The notes: generated from the sequence alone by a model not told the origin. Shown: positions 34,812-43,155, numbered from the stretch's first letter. The stretch: DNA of 64,000 nt from an uncultured Clostridia bacterium (GCA_934454585.1 CAKSFP010000004.1:62001-126000), one strand, 5' to 3'. Numbers and translations are program-made.

Positions 34812-35617
34812 TTTGTTTTTCCTTTCGTCCATTCATTATCAATCGCAAAACCGTGGTTCATCGGTCCGCTGCCCGCACCGAGATCAAGCATGGCGCCGAG
34901 CGCGCCGGATATATAGTCCTTAGCCCGCCTTACCGACTCGTCTGTGTCAAAACCTTTAGCAAGGTTCGCCGCAATTGCCGATGACAGCGTACACCCCGTG
35001 CCGTGCGTATTCGGATTGAATATACGCTTGCCGCTAAACCAACGGCAGTCACCGTTACGCCATAACAGATCATTGGCGTCGTTTAGATTGTGTCCGCCTT
35101 TTATGAGCACGGCACAGTTAAATTTATCTCCGAGTATTCCCGCAGCGGTCACCATATCGTCGGCAGTGTTGATCTCGACGCCCGAGAGGACTTTTGCTTC
35201 GGGAATGTTCGGAGTGATGATGTCTGCCAGGGGCAAAAGCACCGTGCAGAGTGTCTCTACGGCATCATCGCTGATAAGTTTTGCGCCGCTTGTCGCCACC
35301 ATCACAGGGTCGGCAACAATGTTTTTTGCACCGTATTGTTTCAGCTTGTCCGCAATAGTGCGTATCAGCCCGCACTCGGACACCATGCCTATCTTCACCG
35401 CATCCGGATAGATGTCGCCAAACACACAGTCAAGCTCTGCCGCAAGAAAATCCTCCGTCGCATTCATTATCGCCGTCACACCCAGGGTGTTTTGTGCGGT
35501 CATCGCCGTGATCGCCGAGGTTGCAAACACTCCGTTTGCAAGCATTGTTTTTATGTCCGCCTGTATGCCGGCTCCGCCGCCGGAATCGCTCCCGGCAATT
35601 GTAAGTGCAGTTTTCAT
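34808..35617 (-). CDS. thiD: Hydroxymethylpyrimidine kinase / phosphomethylpyrimidine kinase
   Basis: Phosphorylates HMP twice to give HMP diphosphate for thiamine synthesis or salvage. The 269-residue ribokinase-like protein begins MKTALTIAGSDSGGGAGIQA, with the substrate loop. It also has AITAMTAQNTLGV, VADPVMVATSGAKL, VLIKGGHN and the anion-hole NTHGTGCTLSSAIAANLA with the catalytic aspartate position replaced in the usual GTGC context. The start at 35617 follows GGGGAG. It lies between the HAD phosphatase and cytX. Confidence 0.95.
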   Translation of the reverse strand: MKTALTIAGSDSGGGAGIQADIKTMLANGVFATSAITAMTAQNTLGVTAIMNATEDFLAAELDCVFGDIYPDAVKIGMVSECGLIRTIADKLKQYGAKNIVADPVMVATSGAKLISDDAVETLCTVLLPLADIITPNIPEAKVLSGVEINTADDMVTAAGILGDKFNCAVLIKGGHNLNDANDLLWRNGDCRWFSGKRIFNPNTHGTGCTLSSAIAANLAKGFDTDESVRRAKDYISGALGAMLDLGAGSGPMNHGFAIDNEWTKGKTK

Positions 35618-35632
35618 TTGTTTTCTCCCCAT

Positions 35633-36307
35633 TCATTTTGATGGCGTGTCGGCACCGAGCCTCTCCGCCACCTTGATATATTCATTTTTATAATCTCTCA
35701 AGAACACATCAGCTTCCGCCTCAAGCGCCGTTTGATTCGGCTCGCCGCTGTCCGCCACACCCACTGTGACAAACCCGGCGCGCGCCGCCGTGCGCAAGGC
35801 ATAGAGCGAATCCTCAAACACAAGCGTCTCCCCGGGAACAGTGCCGAGAAATTCCGCCGCCGCATGATATATAAGCGGTTCGCTCTTACTCGTGTTCATC
35901 TCGCCGGTGGTGAAGGTTTTGCCGATGTACCTAAGAAGTCCGTTTCTCTCCAGTGCCGCCGTGACATGATGACGCGGACTGGATGTTGCCGCCGTCATGG
36001 GTATGCCCTTGTCGGCAATTAGTTGCAAAAGCTCCCGCACACCGCACTTTGCCTCGGCACGGTTCACATAAAAATCCTCAAGATATTTTTTTGTTTCTTC
36101 ATTAATATCCTCCGCACTTTTGCCGTCCAGAAAATTATCGTGCAAATACTGCGCCCCCTGCTCCATGCTCATTGAAAACAAAATTTTGTCTATGTCGCCC
36201 GGCGGCTCGATTCCGCAACTGCGAAGATATCCGCTGCCGAGGGTGTTCCATATCGGCATGGTGTCGAGCAGCACTCCGTCTATATCAAAAATGGCTCCTT
36301 TAATCAT
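35633..36307 (-). CDS. HAD-superfamily phosphatase in the thiamine operon
   Basis: Predicted phosphomonoesterase, 224 residues. HAD motif I is FDIDGVLLDT, motif II AATSSP, the motif III lysine lies near GEMNTSKSEP, and motif IV is VFEDSLYALRTA. A helical cap between motifs I and II makes it a beta-phosphoglucomutase/phosphatase-like C1 type. It overlaps thiE by four bases and precedes thiD. Thiamine monophosphate or a thiazole/pyrimidine phosphate is a reasonable substrate from context (inference); HAD enzymes are promiscuous, so the assignment is open. Confidence 0.88.
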   Translation of the reverse strand: MIKGAIFDIDGVLLDTMPIWNTLGSGYLRSCGIEPPGDIDKILFSMSMEQGAQYLHDNFLDGKSAEDINEETKKYLEDFYVNRAEAKCGVRELLQLIADKGIPMTAATSSPRHHVTAALERNGLLRYIGKTFTTGEMNTSKSEPLIYHAAAEFLGTVPGETLVFEDSLYALRTAARAGFVTVGVADSGEPNQTALEAEADVFLRDYKNEYIKVAERLGADTPSK

Positions 36308-36939
36308 GACTTCACCGCTTCCTCAACAGCCACCCTCATTGTGCGAGCCGCTTTGGCGATGTCGTCCGCACAGTAAATCGCACTTATCACCGCGACGCCG
36401 CATATGCCGCTGCCGGACAGCTTTGCTGCATTGGCTGCCGTTATACCGCCTATGGCTATGACGGGGATTGACACCGCATTGCAAATGTCGCGCAATGTGT
36501 CGTAGCTGACATCTTCCGCATCGTCCTTAGAGCCGGTGGGGAACACCGCGCCCACGCCAAGATAATCCGCACCGCATTTTTCCGCCGCCACAGCCTGTTC
36601 CACAGTCTGCGCGGATACGCCGAGTATCTTTCCCTCGCCTATGCGTGCGCGCACATCTCCCGCCGCCATGTCGCTCTGACCCACATGAACACCGTCGGCA
36701 TCGACCTCTGCGGCAAGTTCCACATCGTCGTTTATCACAAACGGTACCCCGTACTCGGCACACAGCGCTTTCAGAGTAAGCGCCTCTGCGGCAAACTCCT
36801 CTCTGCCGAGGTGCTTTTCCCTCAGCTGAACAAAGGTCACTCCGCCGTCCAGGCTCTGCCGCACCGCCTCTGCCAGGCTCAGACCGCCGAGTCCGCGGCG
36901 GTCTGTCACGCCGTAGAGCAAAAGATCATCTGATTTCAT
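36304..36939 (-). CDS. thiE: Thiamine-phosphate synthase
   Basis: Joins HMP diphosphate and thiazole phosphate to thiamine monophosphate. The 211-residue TIM barrel shows VTFVQLREKHLGREEF, VPFVINDDVELAAEVDADGV, HVGQSDM, LGVGAVFPTGSKDDA and PVIAIGGITAANA, the full substrate and pyrophosphate site. The ATG at 36939 follows AGAGGGG and lies 14 nt inside the end of thiM. Together with thiM and thiD it forms a salvage set; no thiC, thiG or thiazole-synthesis genes are in the window. Confidence 0.96.
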   Translation of the reverse strand: MKSDDLLLYGVTDRRGLGGLSLAEAVRQSLDGGVTFVQLREKHLGREEFAAEALTLKALCAEYGVPFVINDDVELAAEVDADGVHVGQSDMAAGDVRARIGEGKILGVSAQTVEQAVAAEKCGADYLGVGAVFPTGSKDDAEDVSYDTLRDICNAVSIPVIAIGGITAANAAKLSGSGICGVAVISAIYCADDIAKAARTMRVAVEEAVKS

Positions 36940-37744
36940 ACTTGGCACCCCTCTCCAAAGTTTCGCCGTCCATATTGTACACGGCGTCTATTATTCTGTT
37001 GCGGTATGTCGAGTTGCCGTCGCCGGGAAGCATGTTGCCGAGGGCGATCTCGCCGGCAAGTCCCATGGTGCACACCGCCGCGGTGCACGCCTCAAAGCGT
37101 TTTTCACCGTTTGCCGCGGCAAAAGCCGTCATCATGCCCGAGAGCTGACACCCCGTGCCCGTGATTGCCGACATCTGCGGTGCGCCGTTGCGAATAACCG
37201 CGCAGCGCTCGCCGTCCGACACCAGGTCTATGGCGCCCGTTATTGCGACAACGCAGTTTGCATTCTTTGCAAAATTCTTTGCAAATTCCACAGAAAAATC
37301 AAGATTTTCGTCCGTTACGGCGTCCGCCGCGTCCGCGTCCACGCCGTTTGTGGTGCCGCTGCCGAGGGCGAGGGTCTTAATCTCGGATATATTTCCCCTT
37401 ATCACGGTCGGGTGCAGTTCCTCCATTATCCGAACCGCCGTATCGGTGCGCAATGCGGATGCCCCGGCGCCAACGGGATCGAGCAATATAGGGTGATTCA
37501 ACTCCGCCGCCCTGCGTCCGGCGATGAGCATCGCCTCTATGCTGCGCTTGTTCAGCGTGCCTATGTTTATATTCAGCGCCGAGCATATAGTCGTGATGTC
37601 GCGCACATCTTCGGGTTCATCCGACATTATGGGGCTTGCGCCGCAGGCAAGAATGATGTTTGCCACATCGTTCACAGTCACATAGTTGGTTATGTTGTGC
37701 ACCAGCGGCACGGTTTTCCTTACATTTTCAAGACAGATTTTCAT
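36926..37744 (-). CDS. thiM: Hydroxyethylthiazole kinase
   Basis: Phosphorylates the thiazole moiety of thiamine for salvage. The 272 residues include PLVHNITNYVTVNDVANI, CGASPIMSDEPEDV, ILLDPVGAGAS, IRGNISEIKTLA and the C-terminal ribokinase-like ITGTGCQLSGMM with the active cysteine. The start at 37744 follows GGAGG; the longer frame to 37816 would run through the riboswitch hairpin. First gene of the operon under the TPP riboswitch. Confidence 0.96.
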   Translation of the reverse strand: MKICLENVRKTVPLVHNITNYVTVNDVANIILACGASPIMSDEPEDVRDITTICSALNINIGTLNKRSIEAMLIAGRRAAELNHPILLDPVGAGASALRTDTAVRIMEELHPTVIRGNISEIKTLALGSGTTNGVDADAADAVTDENLDFSVEFAKNFAKNANCVVAITGAIDLVSDGERCAVIRNGAPQMSAITGTGCQLSGMMTAFAAANGEKRFEACTAAVCTMGLAGEIALGNMLPGDGNSTYRNRIIDAVYNMDGETLERGAKYEIR

Positions 37745-37782
37745 TTGTTTATCCTCCGTTCGATTTATATAAAAATGCAGAA

Positions 37783-37812
37783 TGCGGATATGCCAATGAA
37801 GGCATATCCGCA
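37783..37812 (-). terminator. Expression-platform hairpin of the TPP riboswitch
   Basis: A perfect 12-bp stem, TGCGGATATGCC with its complement, loop of six, between the aptamer and the thiM ribosome site. It is followed by TTCTGCATTTTT, an interrupted T-run. It could be an attenuator or only a spacer hairpin. Confidence 0.6.
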
Positions 37813-37838
37813 ACAAAATAAAAAACTGTTGTGTAAAA

Positions 37839-37931
37839 TGACATTCCTTTCGTTGGCATTATCCAAATCAAGTGTAAAGGTCAGAGCGACACAGCTCTTT
37901 CTCAGCCTGCTTTGCGCAAGCTCCCTCGTCA
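37839..37931 (-). ncRNA. TPP (THI-box) riboswitch aptamer
   Basis: On the minus strand the conserved blocks appear in order: P1 strand TGAC, GGGAGC and GCAGGCTGAGA, a P3 helix with GAGC loop sequence, GACCTTTACACTTGATTTGG, then ATAATGCCAACGAAAGGA and the closing GTCA. It sits 95 nt upstream of thiM. Binding of thiamine diphosphate should reduce expression of thiM-thiE-HAD-thiD-cytX. Confidence 0.95.
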
Positions 37932-37938
37932 TGTTCAC

Positions 37939-37967
37939 AGTATAGCACGACGGCGCGATAAATGCAA
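37939..37967 (-). promoter_or_regulatory. Sigma-A promoter of the thiamine operon
   Basis: -35 TTGCAT (37967-37962), 17-nt spacer, -10 TATACT (37944-37939), placing the start of transcription at the first bases of the TPP aptamer. Confidence 0.85.
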
Positions 37968-38061
37968 GTGTTTTTTTGAATAAAGCTGAAATACGCAAAC
38001 CTCGGACAACGCAACAAATACAAGCACTGCGGCATATACTGGATTATGGAGGTGTTCAGCG

Positions 38062-38757
38062 TTGTTATCATTTATTTTACCGTTTTTTTATGCACTGCCG
38101 AACATAATTTTCACCGTGTCGTATGTGTCCGGGACAAATTCATTTCAATCACCCCTCTCCGCACAGGAAGAACGCGACTGTCTGCGGCGCTATGCCGACG
38201 GCGACATGGACGCGCGCAACATATTGATAGAGCGGAATCTGCGCCTTGTTGCCCATGTGGTGAAAAAATACTCATCTGCGGACAGCGACACGGACGACCT
38301 GATATCCATAGGCACAATAGGTCTGATAAAGGCTATATCCACATTCAACCCCGACAAAGGCACCCGTCTTGCCACATATGCGGCAAAATGCATCGACAAC
38401 GAAGTTCTCATGAGCCTGCGTGCGGCGAAAAAGCGGCAAAACGAAGTGTTGCTGCAAGACCCCATCGGCAAAGACAAGGACGGACACGAAGTAACCTTAA
38501 TCGACAAGCTGTGCGACAGCGGCGAGGATGTGTTTGAGGCGGTGGACATCAAGCTGCAAACCAAGGCATTGTATGAAGCGATGAAATACATACTGACGCT
38601 GAGGGAGCGCAAAATCATTGCCCTGCGCTACGGACTGGCGGACGGCTGTGCATACACTCAGCGCGACATTGCGTCAAGGCTGAAGATATCGCGCTCGTAT
38701 GTGTCGCGCATAGAAAAAAGAGCGATAGAAAAGCTGTTTCACCGATTCAACGACTGA
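38062..38757 (+). CDS. sigK: Sporulation sigma factor sigma-K, with pro-sequence
   Basis: Late mother-cell RNA polymerase sigma factor. The 231 residues begin with a hydrophobic pro-sequence (LSFILPFFYALPNIIFTVSY), as in pro-sigma-K, normally removed by the SpoIVFB protease. Region 2 is NLRLVAHVVKKYSS followed by DLISIGTIGLIKAISTFNPD, and region 4 is YTQRDIASRLKISRSYVSRI. The gene is uninterrupted, with no skin-like element. The start is TTG at 38062, 9 nt after GGAGG. Upstream, CATATACT at 38033-38040 could be part of a sporulation promoter, but I would not rely on it. Its presence implies an endospore former. Confidence 0.94.
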   Translation: MLSFILPFFYALPNIIFTVSYVSGTNSFQSPLSAQEERDCLRRYADGDMDARNILIERNLRLVAHVVKKYSSADSDTDDLISIGTIGLIKAISTFNPDKGTRLATYAAKCIDNEVLMSLRAAKKRQNEVLLQDPIGKDKDGHEVTLIDKLCDSGEDVFEAVDIKLQTKALYEAMKYILTLRERKIIALRYGLADGCAYTQRDIASRLKISRSYVSRIEKRAIEKLFHRFND

Positions 38758-38786
38758 TTGACAACAGCGTACATTCATGCTAAAAT
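38758..38786 (+). promoter_or_regulatory. Sigma-A promoter of the rhodanese-TtcA gene
   Basis: -35 TTGACA (38758-38763) directly after the sigK stop, 17-nt spacer, -10 TAAAAT (38781-38786), 36 nt before the ATG. Confidence 0.8.
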
Positions 38787-38822
38787 ATCAGTTGAATCTA
38801 CATTTTCGGAACAGGTGAAATA

Positions 38823-39965
38823 ATGGAAATAACATTGGATGAAATGAACAAACTCAGTGTGGACGAATACCGCCTGATAGACATAAGAGATGAGGTGTCG
38901 TTCGAGTACGGTCACATTGACGGTGCGGTGAACATGGCGCCCGACGATCTGACGGACGGACGGCTTGCCAAAGACAAAAAGATAATCATATATTGCAAAT
39001 CGGGTGTGGTGACGCGCGAGATTGCCGAGAAAATGTGCGCCGAAGGCTATGACGCCTACAGTCTTGAGGACGGATACATCGGCTGGCTGCGCGGAAAAAT
39101 CGCATCGGACGGCGCAGACAAAGAGCGCCTTGATAAAATAGAAAAAAGCATTCAAAAAAAATTCCGCAAAGAGCTGCTCTCCAAGTTTGCGGCGGCGATT
39201 AACAGATATGATATGCTCCGCGAGGGCGACAGGGTGGCGGTGTGCATATCGGGCGGCAAGGACTCGATGCTTATGGCAAAGCTGTTTCAGGAACTTAAGC
39301 GCCACAACAAATTTCCCTTTGAGCTCTGCTTTTTGGTGATGGACCCCGGCTACAGCGCCGAGAACCGAGAGGTCATCGAGCACAATGCGAAGCTGATGAG
39401 GATTCCCATAACAGTGTTTGAGAGCACCATTTTCGACTCGGTGTACAATATCGAAAAATCGCCGTGCTATGTCTGCGCGCGCATGAGGCGCGGTTATCTG
39501 TATTCCGAGGCAAAAAAACTCGGCTGCAACAAAATCGCCCTCGGGCATCACTTTGATGATGTGATAGAGACCACTCTTATGGGAATGCTCTACAGCGGTC
39601 AGACGCAGACCATGATGCCAAAGCTGCACAGCACCAATTTTGAGGGAATGGAGCTTATCCGCCCAATGTACCTCATCCGCGAGGCGGACATTAAACGCTG
39701 GAGGGACTACAACGATCTGCACTTTATTCAGTGCGCGTGCAAGTTTACGGACACCTGCACTTCCGAGGCCTGCCTTACTTCGGAGCGGACAGGTTCAAAG
39801 CGTCTGGAGACAAAGCATATTATCGAACGGCTTAAAAAGACTAACCCCTATGTGGAAAATAACATCTTCAAAAGTATGGAAAATGTGAACCTGGAGACGG
39901 TGATTTCTTATAAGGACAGGGATGGGGTTCATTCTTTTCTGGATGATTATGATTCGGGGAAGTAA
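38823..39965 (+). CDS. Rhodanese fused to a TtcA-like tRNA thiolase / PP-loop ATPase
   Basis: A 380-residue fusion. Residues 1-95 are a rhodanese domain with the persulfide cysteine in IIIYCKSGVVTRE. From about 120 a PP-loop ATPase follows, with VAVCISGGKDSMLMAKLF, then the paired cysteines CYVCARMRRG, the histidine GHHFDDVIET, and later CACKFTDTC. The pattern matches TtcA, which puts sulfur on cytidine 32 of tRNA and usually carries an iron-sulfur cluster (family knowledge). The rhodanese domain may deliver sulfur directly (inference). It follows sigK by 65 nt with its own promoter. A 315-residue antisense frame here is a shadow. Confidence 0.9.
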   Translation: MEITLDEMNKLSVDEYRLIDIRDEVSFEYGHIDGAVNMAPDDLTDGRLAKDKKIIIYCKSGVVTREIAEKMCAEGYDAYSLEDGYIGWLRGKIASDGADKERLDKIEKSIQKKFRKELLSKFAAAINRYDMLREGDRVAVCISGGKDSMLMAKLFQELKRHNKFPFELCFLVMDPGYSAENREVIEHNAKLMRIPITVFESTIFDSVYNIEKSPCYVCARMRRGYLYSEAKKLGCNKIALGHHFDDVIETTLMGMLYSGQTQTMMPKLHSTNFEGMELIRPMYLIREADIKRWRDYNDLHFIQCACKFTDTCTSEACLTSERTGSKRLETKHIIERLKKTNPYVENNIFKSMENVNLETVISYKDRDGVHSFLDDYDSGK

Positions 39966-39980
39966 AGATTAGAAACCAAG

Positions 39981-40002
39981 GGCGACCACACGAGGTCGCC
40001 CT
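39981..40002. repeat. Intergenic hairpin after the TtcA-like gene
   Basis: GGGCGACC ACACGA GGTCGCCC forms an 8-bp stem; such GC-rich hairpins are common between genes in gut Clostridia. It could act as a weak terminator for the TtcA-like gene. 40003-40182 shows no gene or clear element. Confidence 0.6.
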
Positions 40003-40182
40003 TACGATAAATTGTTGTTATCCATGCTTATCAGCCAATCGGTTATGTTTTTGCTCTTTGCATTATTTCTAAATCGGTCATTTCTTCAGACTCCTCGTTT
40101 TTGGGTTTATGTCTGCATTTTAACATATATAGCGCAGAAAATCAACATTTTTCCATAGAAAACGAAAATAATAATGTTAAAG

Positions 40183-40253
40183 CAAAAATTGCAACGAAAA
40201 ATTGTAGAACCGCAACACTTTTTACAACGAAAAAATGTTGCGGTTCTTATTTT
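40183..40253. repeat. 71-nt direct repeat, copy 1
   Basis: Identical to 41691-41761 at 69 of 71 positions. Each copy contains a 12-bp hairpin (40206-40217 with 40236-40247) followed by a TATTTT run. The two copies bracket the AAA/DUF4143 gene. Confidence 0.9.
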
Positions 40254-40278
40254 AATTAGCGGAATTGTGAATAATTAT

Positions 40279-40327
40279 TAATTTGTGCGTAATTGGTGGG
40301 TCGATGAGGTCATCGATCCCTACCGCC
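40279..40327. repeat. 49-nt hairpin repeat, copy 2
   Basis: Matches 24690-24738 at 43 of 49 positions, with the hairpin core GGGTCGATGAGGTCATCGAT followed by CCC at 40298-40320. It ends 14 nt before the ATPase gene stop. Confidence 0.7.
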
Positions 40328-40341
40328 TTAACACAGACCCA

Positions 40342-41640
40342 TCACAAATTTTCAATCAAGCTTATTGCATACAGCGGCAAATTGACAAGACCGGCCTCTT
40401 TTTTGTAATCCGCCATCGATGTTCGTACGGAAATCTCGGGCGAAAACTTTTCGCGATAAGTTTTCAGGCTCTTGGATTTAAGGTTTACCTCTGCCTTAAC
40501 CTCAACTGGAACAATCATATTGCCCATATCAACAACAAAATCCACCTCGCATGATCCTCTGTCATTTGTGTAATAATAAACGGCTGAATCATCAATGGTT
40601 TTCAGTTGCTGACAAACATACTGCTCGGTAAGCGCTCCCTTAAATTCAACAAAAAGATTGTTACCTTCAAGTAAAGTAACGCTGTGAACCCCTGCCATGC
40701 ATCCGAGCAATCCCACATCTACCGTGAACAGCTTAAACGCTTTAAGATCCTCATATGCTTTCAGCGGAATTCCGGGAGTCTTTACGCGGCTCACCTTATG
40801 CACAAGTCCACAGTCGCAAAGCCACATGATGGCGGTTTCATAATCCTTTGCGCGTGCTCCCTCACGAACAAGACCGTAGATAAACTTCCTGTTCTCTTTG
40901 GCCAACTGCGACGGTATGCTGTGCCACAGCATACGCAGCCGCGGAACAATTTCACTCGGAGCATGCTTGGAAAAATCCTGTTCATATGCCGCAAGGATTC
41001 GTTTTTGAATATCACGAACCGCGTTAAAATCTTTTTCTTCGGCAAAACATTGCACAGCCTCCGGCATTCCTCCGACAAAATAATATTGTTTCAAAGCATC
41101 GATATATGTTTGCTTAAAGCTTGTAATCATTCCGAAGTCATGCTTATCAATCAGTTCCGAAAAGCGTTCCTTGCCTATCGCCAACAAAAACTCTTTGAAA
41201 CAAAGCGGATACAGTTTAAGAAAATCCACCTTGCCGACCGGGAATGATGTGCCGTGATGCAGAGCGATTCCGAGCAAAGAACCCGCACATATAATATGAT
41301 ATTGAGGGGCGTTCTCACAAAAATATTTCAGCGATGCCAAAGCCTGAGGCACTTCCTGAATTTCATCGAAAATCAGCAGACAATCGCCGGGATTTATCTT
41401 GCGTCCGGCGTACAATTCCAATCCCATGATTATCCTATCTATGTCCATGTCTGTTGAAAACAACTCTTTCATGACGGAATTAGAGTCAAAATTTATATAT
41501 ACGGTATCCGCATATGCCTGTCTTCCGAATTCTTTCATAAGCCAAGTTTTGCCGACTTGGCGTGCACCTTCAATAATTAAGGGCTTTCGCCGTTTATCTT
41601 GTTTCCATCTAAAAAGTTTTTCAATAGCAATTCGATACAT
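40342..41640 (-). CDS. AAA ATPase with C-terminal DUF4143 domain
   Basis: A 432-residue ATPase of the common archaeal/bacterial AAA_14-DUF4143 type. Walker A is IIEGARQVGKTWLM, Walker B LLIFDEIQEV, with an arginine-rich AAA core to about 170. The C-terminal DUF4143 part has a PD-(D/E)XK-like motif SCEVDFVV followed by VPVEVKAE, the pattern of an endonuclease-like fold. The ATG at 41640 follows GGAGG. Such genes are frequent accessory genes of unknown function, often scattered by horizontal transfer. Here it stands alone between two 71-nt direct repeats, downstream of divIVA, which supports acquisition as a cassette. Confidence 0.92.
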   Translation of the reverse strand: MYRIAIEKLFRWKQDKRRKPLIIEGARQVGKTWLMKEFGRQAYADTVYINFDSNSVMKELFSTDMDIDRIIMGLELYAGRKINPGDCLLIFDEIQEVPQALASLKYFCENAPQYHIICAGSLLGIALHHGTSFPVGKVDFLKLYPLCFKEFLLAIGKERFSELIDKHDFGMITSFKQTYIDALKQYYFVGGMPEAVQCFAEEKDFNAVRDIQKRILAAYEQDFSKHAPSEIVPRLRMLWHSIPSQLAKENRKFIYGLVREGARAKDYETAIMWLCDCGLVHKVSRVKTPGIPLKAYEDLKAFKLFTVDVGLLGCMAGVHSVTLLEGNNLFVEFKGALTEQYVCQQLKTIDDSAVYYYTNDRGSCEVDFVVDMGNMIVPVEVKAEVNLKSKSLKTYREKFSPEISVRTSMADYKKEAGLVNLPLYAISLIENL

Positions 41641-41690
41641 ACAGACACCTCCGTAATTGTGTAATACAAATATAGTGTACCACACAATCA

Positions 41691-41761
41691 CAAAAATTGC
41701 AACGAAAAAATGTAGAACCGCAACACTTTTTACAGCGAAAAAATGTTGCGGTTCTTATTTT
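41691..41761. repeat. 71-nt direct repeat, copy 2, with terminator hairpin
   Basis: Same 71-nt unit as 40183-40253. The hairpin (41714-41725 with 41744-41755) lies 12 nt beyond the divIVA stop and probably terminates the division operon. Confidence 0.9.
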
Positions 41762-41773
41762 CAATCAATGAAC

Positions 41774-42223
41774 TTACTTAACCGTCTCAAGTTTTTTCAA
41801 ATTTTCTATCTGAGCGTTAAGCATACTTATGGCCTGGCATTTATATATATCCATATCGTGGCGCAACTGAGAATACTCTGCCGTCGCTTTTTCTATGTCA
41901 GCCTTAGCTTTTTCGATAATCTGTTTTGCCTCGTTCTCGGCGTCTTTCACTATGATGTCCGCCTTTTCGCGCGCATTTTTCTGCACATTTTCGGCAGTGG
42001 ACTGCGCGATAAGCAGAGAGTTTTTCATAGTCTCCTCCATGCTGCGGTAGGTCTCGAGCTGACTGTTGAGTGAACTGATCTTCTCGTCGGACTCCATAGC
42101 CTGTTTATAGAGCTGCTCGTAGTCCTCGAGTATGTAAGAGATGAAGTCATCCACATCGTCCTTATTGTAGCCCATAACAGCCTTATCAAATTTTTTTGTT
42201 TGAATCTCCATAGGCGTAATCAT
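41774..42223 (-). CDS. divIVA: DivIVA-domain cell division protein
   Basis: Coiled-coil protein that marks curved membrane at poles and septa. The 149 residues open with the DivIVA membrane-binding motif TPMEIQTKKFDKAVMGYNKD and DDVDDFISYILEDYEQLYKQ, then a long coiled coil rich in E, K and A to about 130. It is the last gene of the yggS-sepF-ylmH-divIVA group, the usual Firmicutes order, though a family-1 palindrome (42277-42356) separates it from ylmH. It is shorter than Bacillus DivIVA at the C-terminus. Confidence 0.92.
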   Translation of the reverse strand: MITPMEIQTKKFDKAVMGYNKDDVDDFISYILEDYEQLYKQAMESDEKISSLNSQLETYRSMEETMKNSLLIAQSTAENVQKNAREKADIIVKDAENEAKQIIEKAKADIEKATAEYSQLRHDMDIYKCQAISMLNAQIENLKKLETVK

Positions 42224-42276
42224 AATATCAACCGTCCTTTGTAAAAGAATCTATATTTTACACTTGTCATAAGCGA

Positions 42277-42356
42277 GGGGTATATATTTTATTTTGAGTG
42301 AGCGAGCTCAGCGCCACCGCACTGCTGTCTGAGCGAGCCAAAATAAAGTATATGCC
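42277..42356. repeat. Family-1 palindromic element between ylmH and divIVA
   Basis: Arms GGTATATATTTTATTTTGAG and the complement ending CAAAATAAAGTATATGCC; the core GCTCAGCGCCACCGCACTGC, then TGTCTGAG, is shared with the his-operon copies. Confidence 0.8.
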
Positions 42357-42375
42357 ACCAAACCGTACACAATCA

Positions 42376-43155
42376 CTACACATACTTGCTGACCTCTATG
42401 TGATACTTGCCCTTTTTGGTAAGCGACATATCGGTGTGAATAAGCATCTTGCCGATGCCGCGCACGGATATTACATCGCCGTCCATAACGGTGCGGCTGG
42501 CGTTTTTGACCTCATCATAATTTACACAAACCATACCGCGCTCTATAAGCTCCGCCGACACTGTGCGCGATTTATTCGCCGCTGCGGAGAGCACGCAGTC
42601 AAGACGCATGGACGACACTGTGAGCGACCGCTCTTCAAATCTGCGCTCGGGCAGAGTCAGCCCGGAGGCATCCGCCTCATCAACAGTCACGGTAAGATTG
42701 GCGATTCGCGTGAGGTTGAACATGATGTAGTCGCTTATCTCACTGTGGCAAAATACTACTGCGCAATCGTCACAAATAACTATATCTCCCACAAGTTCGC
42801 GTTTAATGCCGAGAGACAGTACCGAACCGAGATAATCTCTGTGGGATAGAACAGCACGATTTTTGGTGCGAATAACAAGAGGGACAATTTGAAAATCAAA
42901 CTCCGTCTCATATGTATCAAACGGCGAAAAGCAAACGATGCGCCGCTCGGCACCGTCGTAGCCGCCGTTAGCTATCACCTCGACATCCGTTGAAAACCTT
43001 TCCGTCACATAGAGCTGCTCACGCGGCGACAGAAAACGCGAATAAATGCGTCTGCCGCTCGCAATTGCCCTGTCTGCCCTGTCACACATAAGTGAGAGAA
43101 AATTTTTGTCATCGGCATCGTTGATGCCGAAAAGAATCTGTTTTCTGCTAACCAT
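42376..43155 (-). CDS. ylmH: YlmH family S4-domain RNA-binding protein
   Basis: RNA-binding protein of the division cluster. The 259 residues have an N-terminal YlmH domain (FLSPREQLYVTER, GGYDGAERRIVCFSPFD, HRDYLGSVLSLGIKRELVGD) and a C-terminal S4 domain (RLDCVLSAAANKSRTVSAEL, MVCVNYDEVKNAS). Homologues have been linked to stalled-ribosome rescue or division (family knowledge, role debated). It lies 3 nt after sepF; ylmG, usually between them, is absent. Confidence 0.92.
   Translation of the reverse strand: MVSRKQILFGINDADDKNFLSLMCDRADRAIASGRRIYSRFLSPREQLYVTERFSTDVEVIANGGYDGAERRIVCFSPFDTYETEFDFQIVPLVIRTKNRAVLSHRDYLGSVLSLGIKRELVGDIVICDDCAVVFCHSEISDYIMFNLTRIANLTVTVDEADASGLTLPERRFEERSLTVSSMRLDCVLSAAANKSRTVSAELIERGMVCVNYDEVKNASRTVMDGDVISVRGIGKMLIHTDMSLTKKGKYHIEVSKYV

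Noticed and set aside
38775..39722. 315-codon open frame on the minus strand
   Set aside because: It is antisense to the rhodanese-TtcA gene, whose motifs are clear, and its product has no recognisable domain.
40183..41761. CRISPR-like repeat pair
   Set aside because: Only two copies, 1.5 kb apart, with a gene between; no spacers or cas genes.
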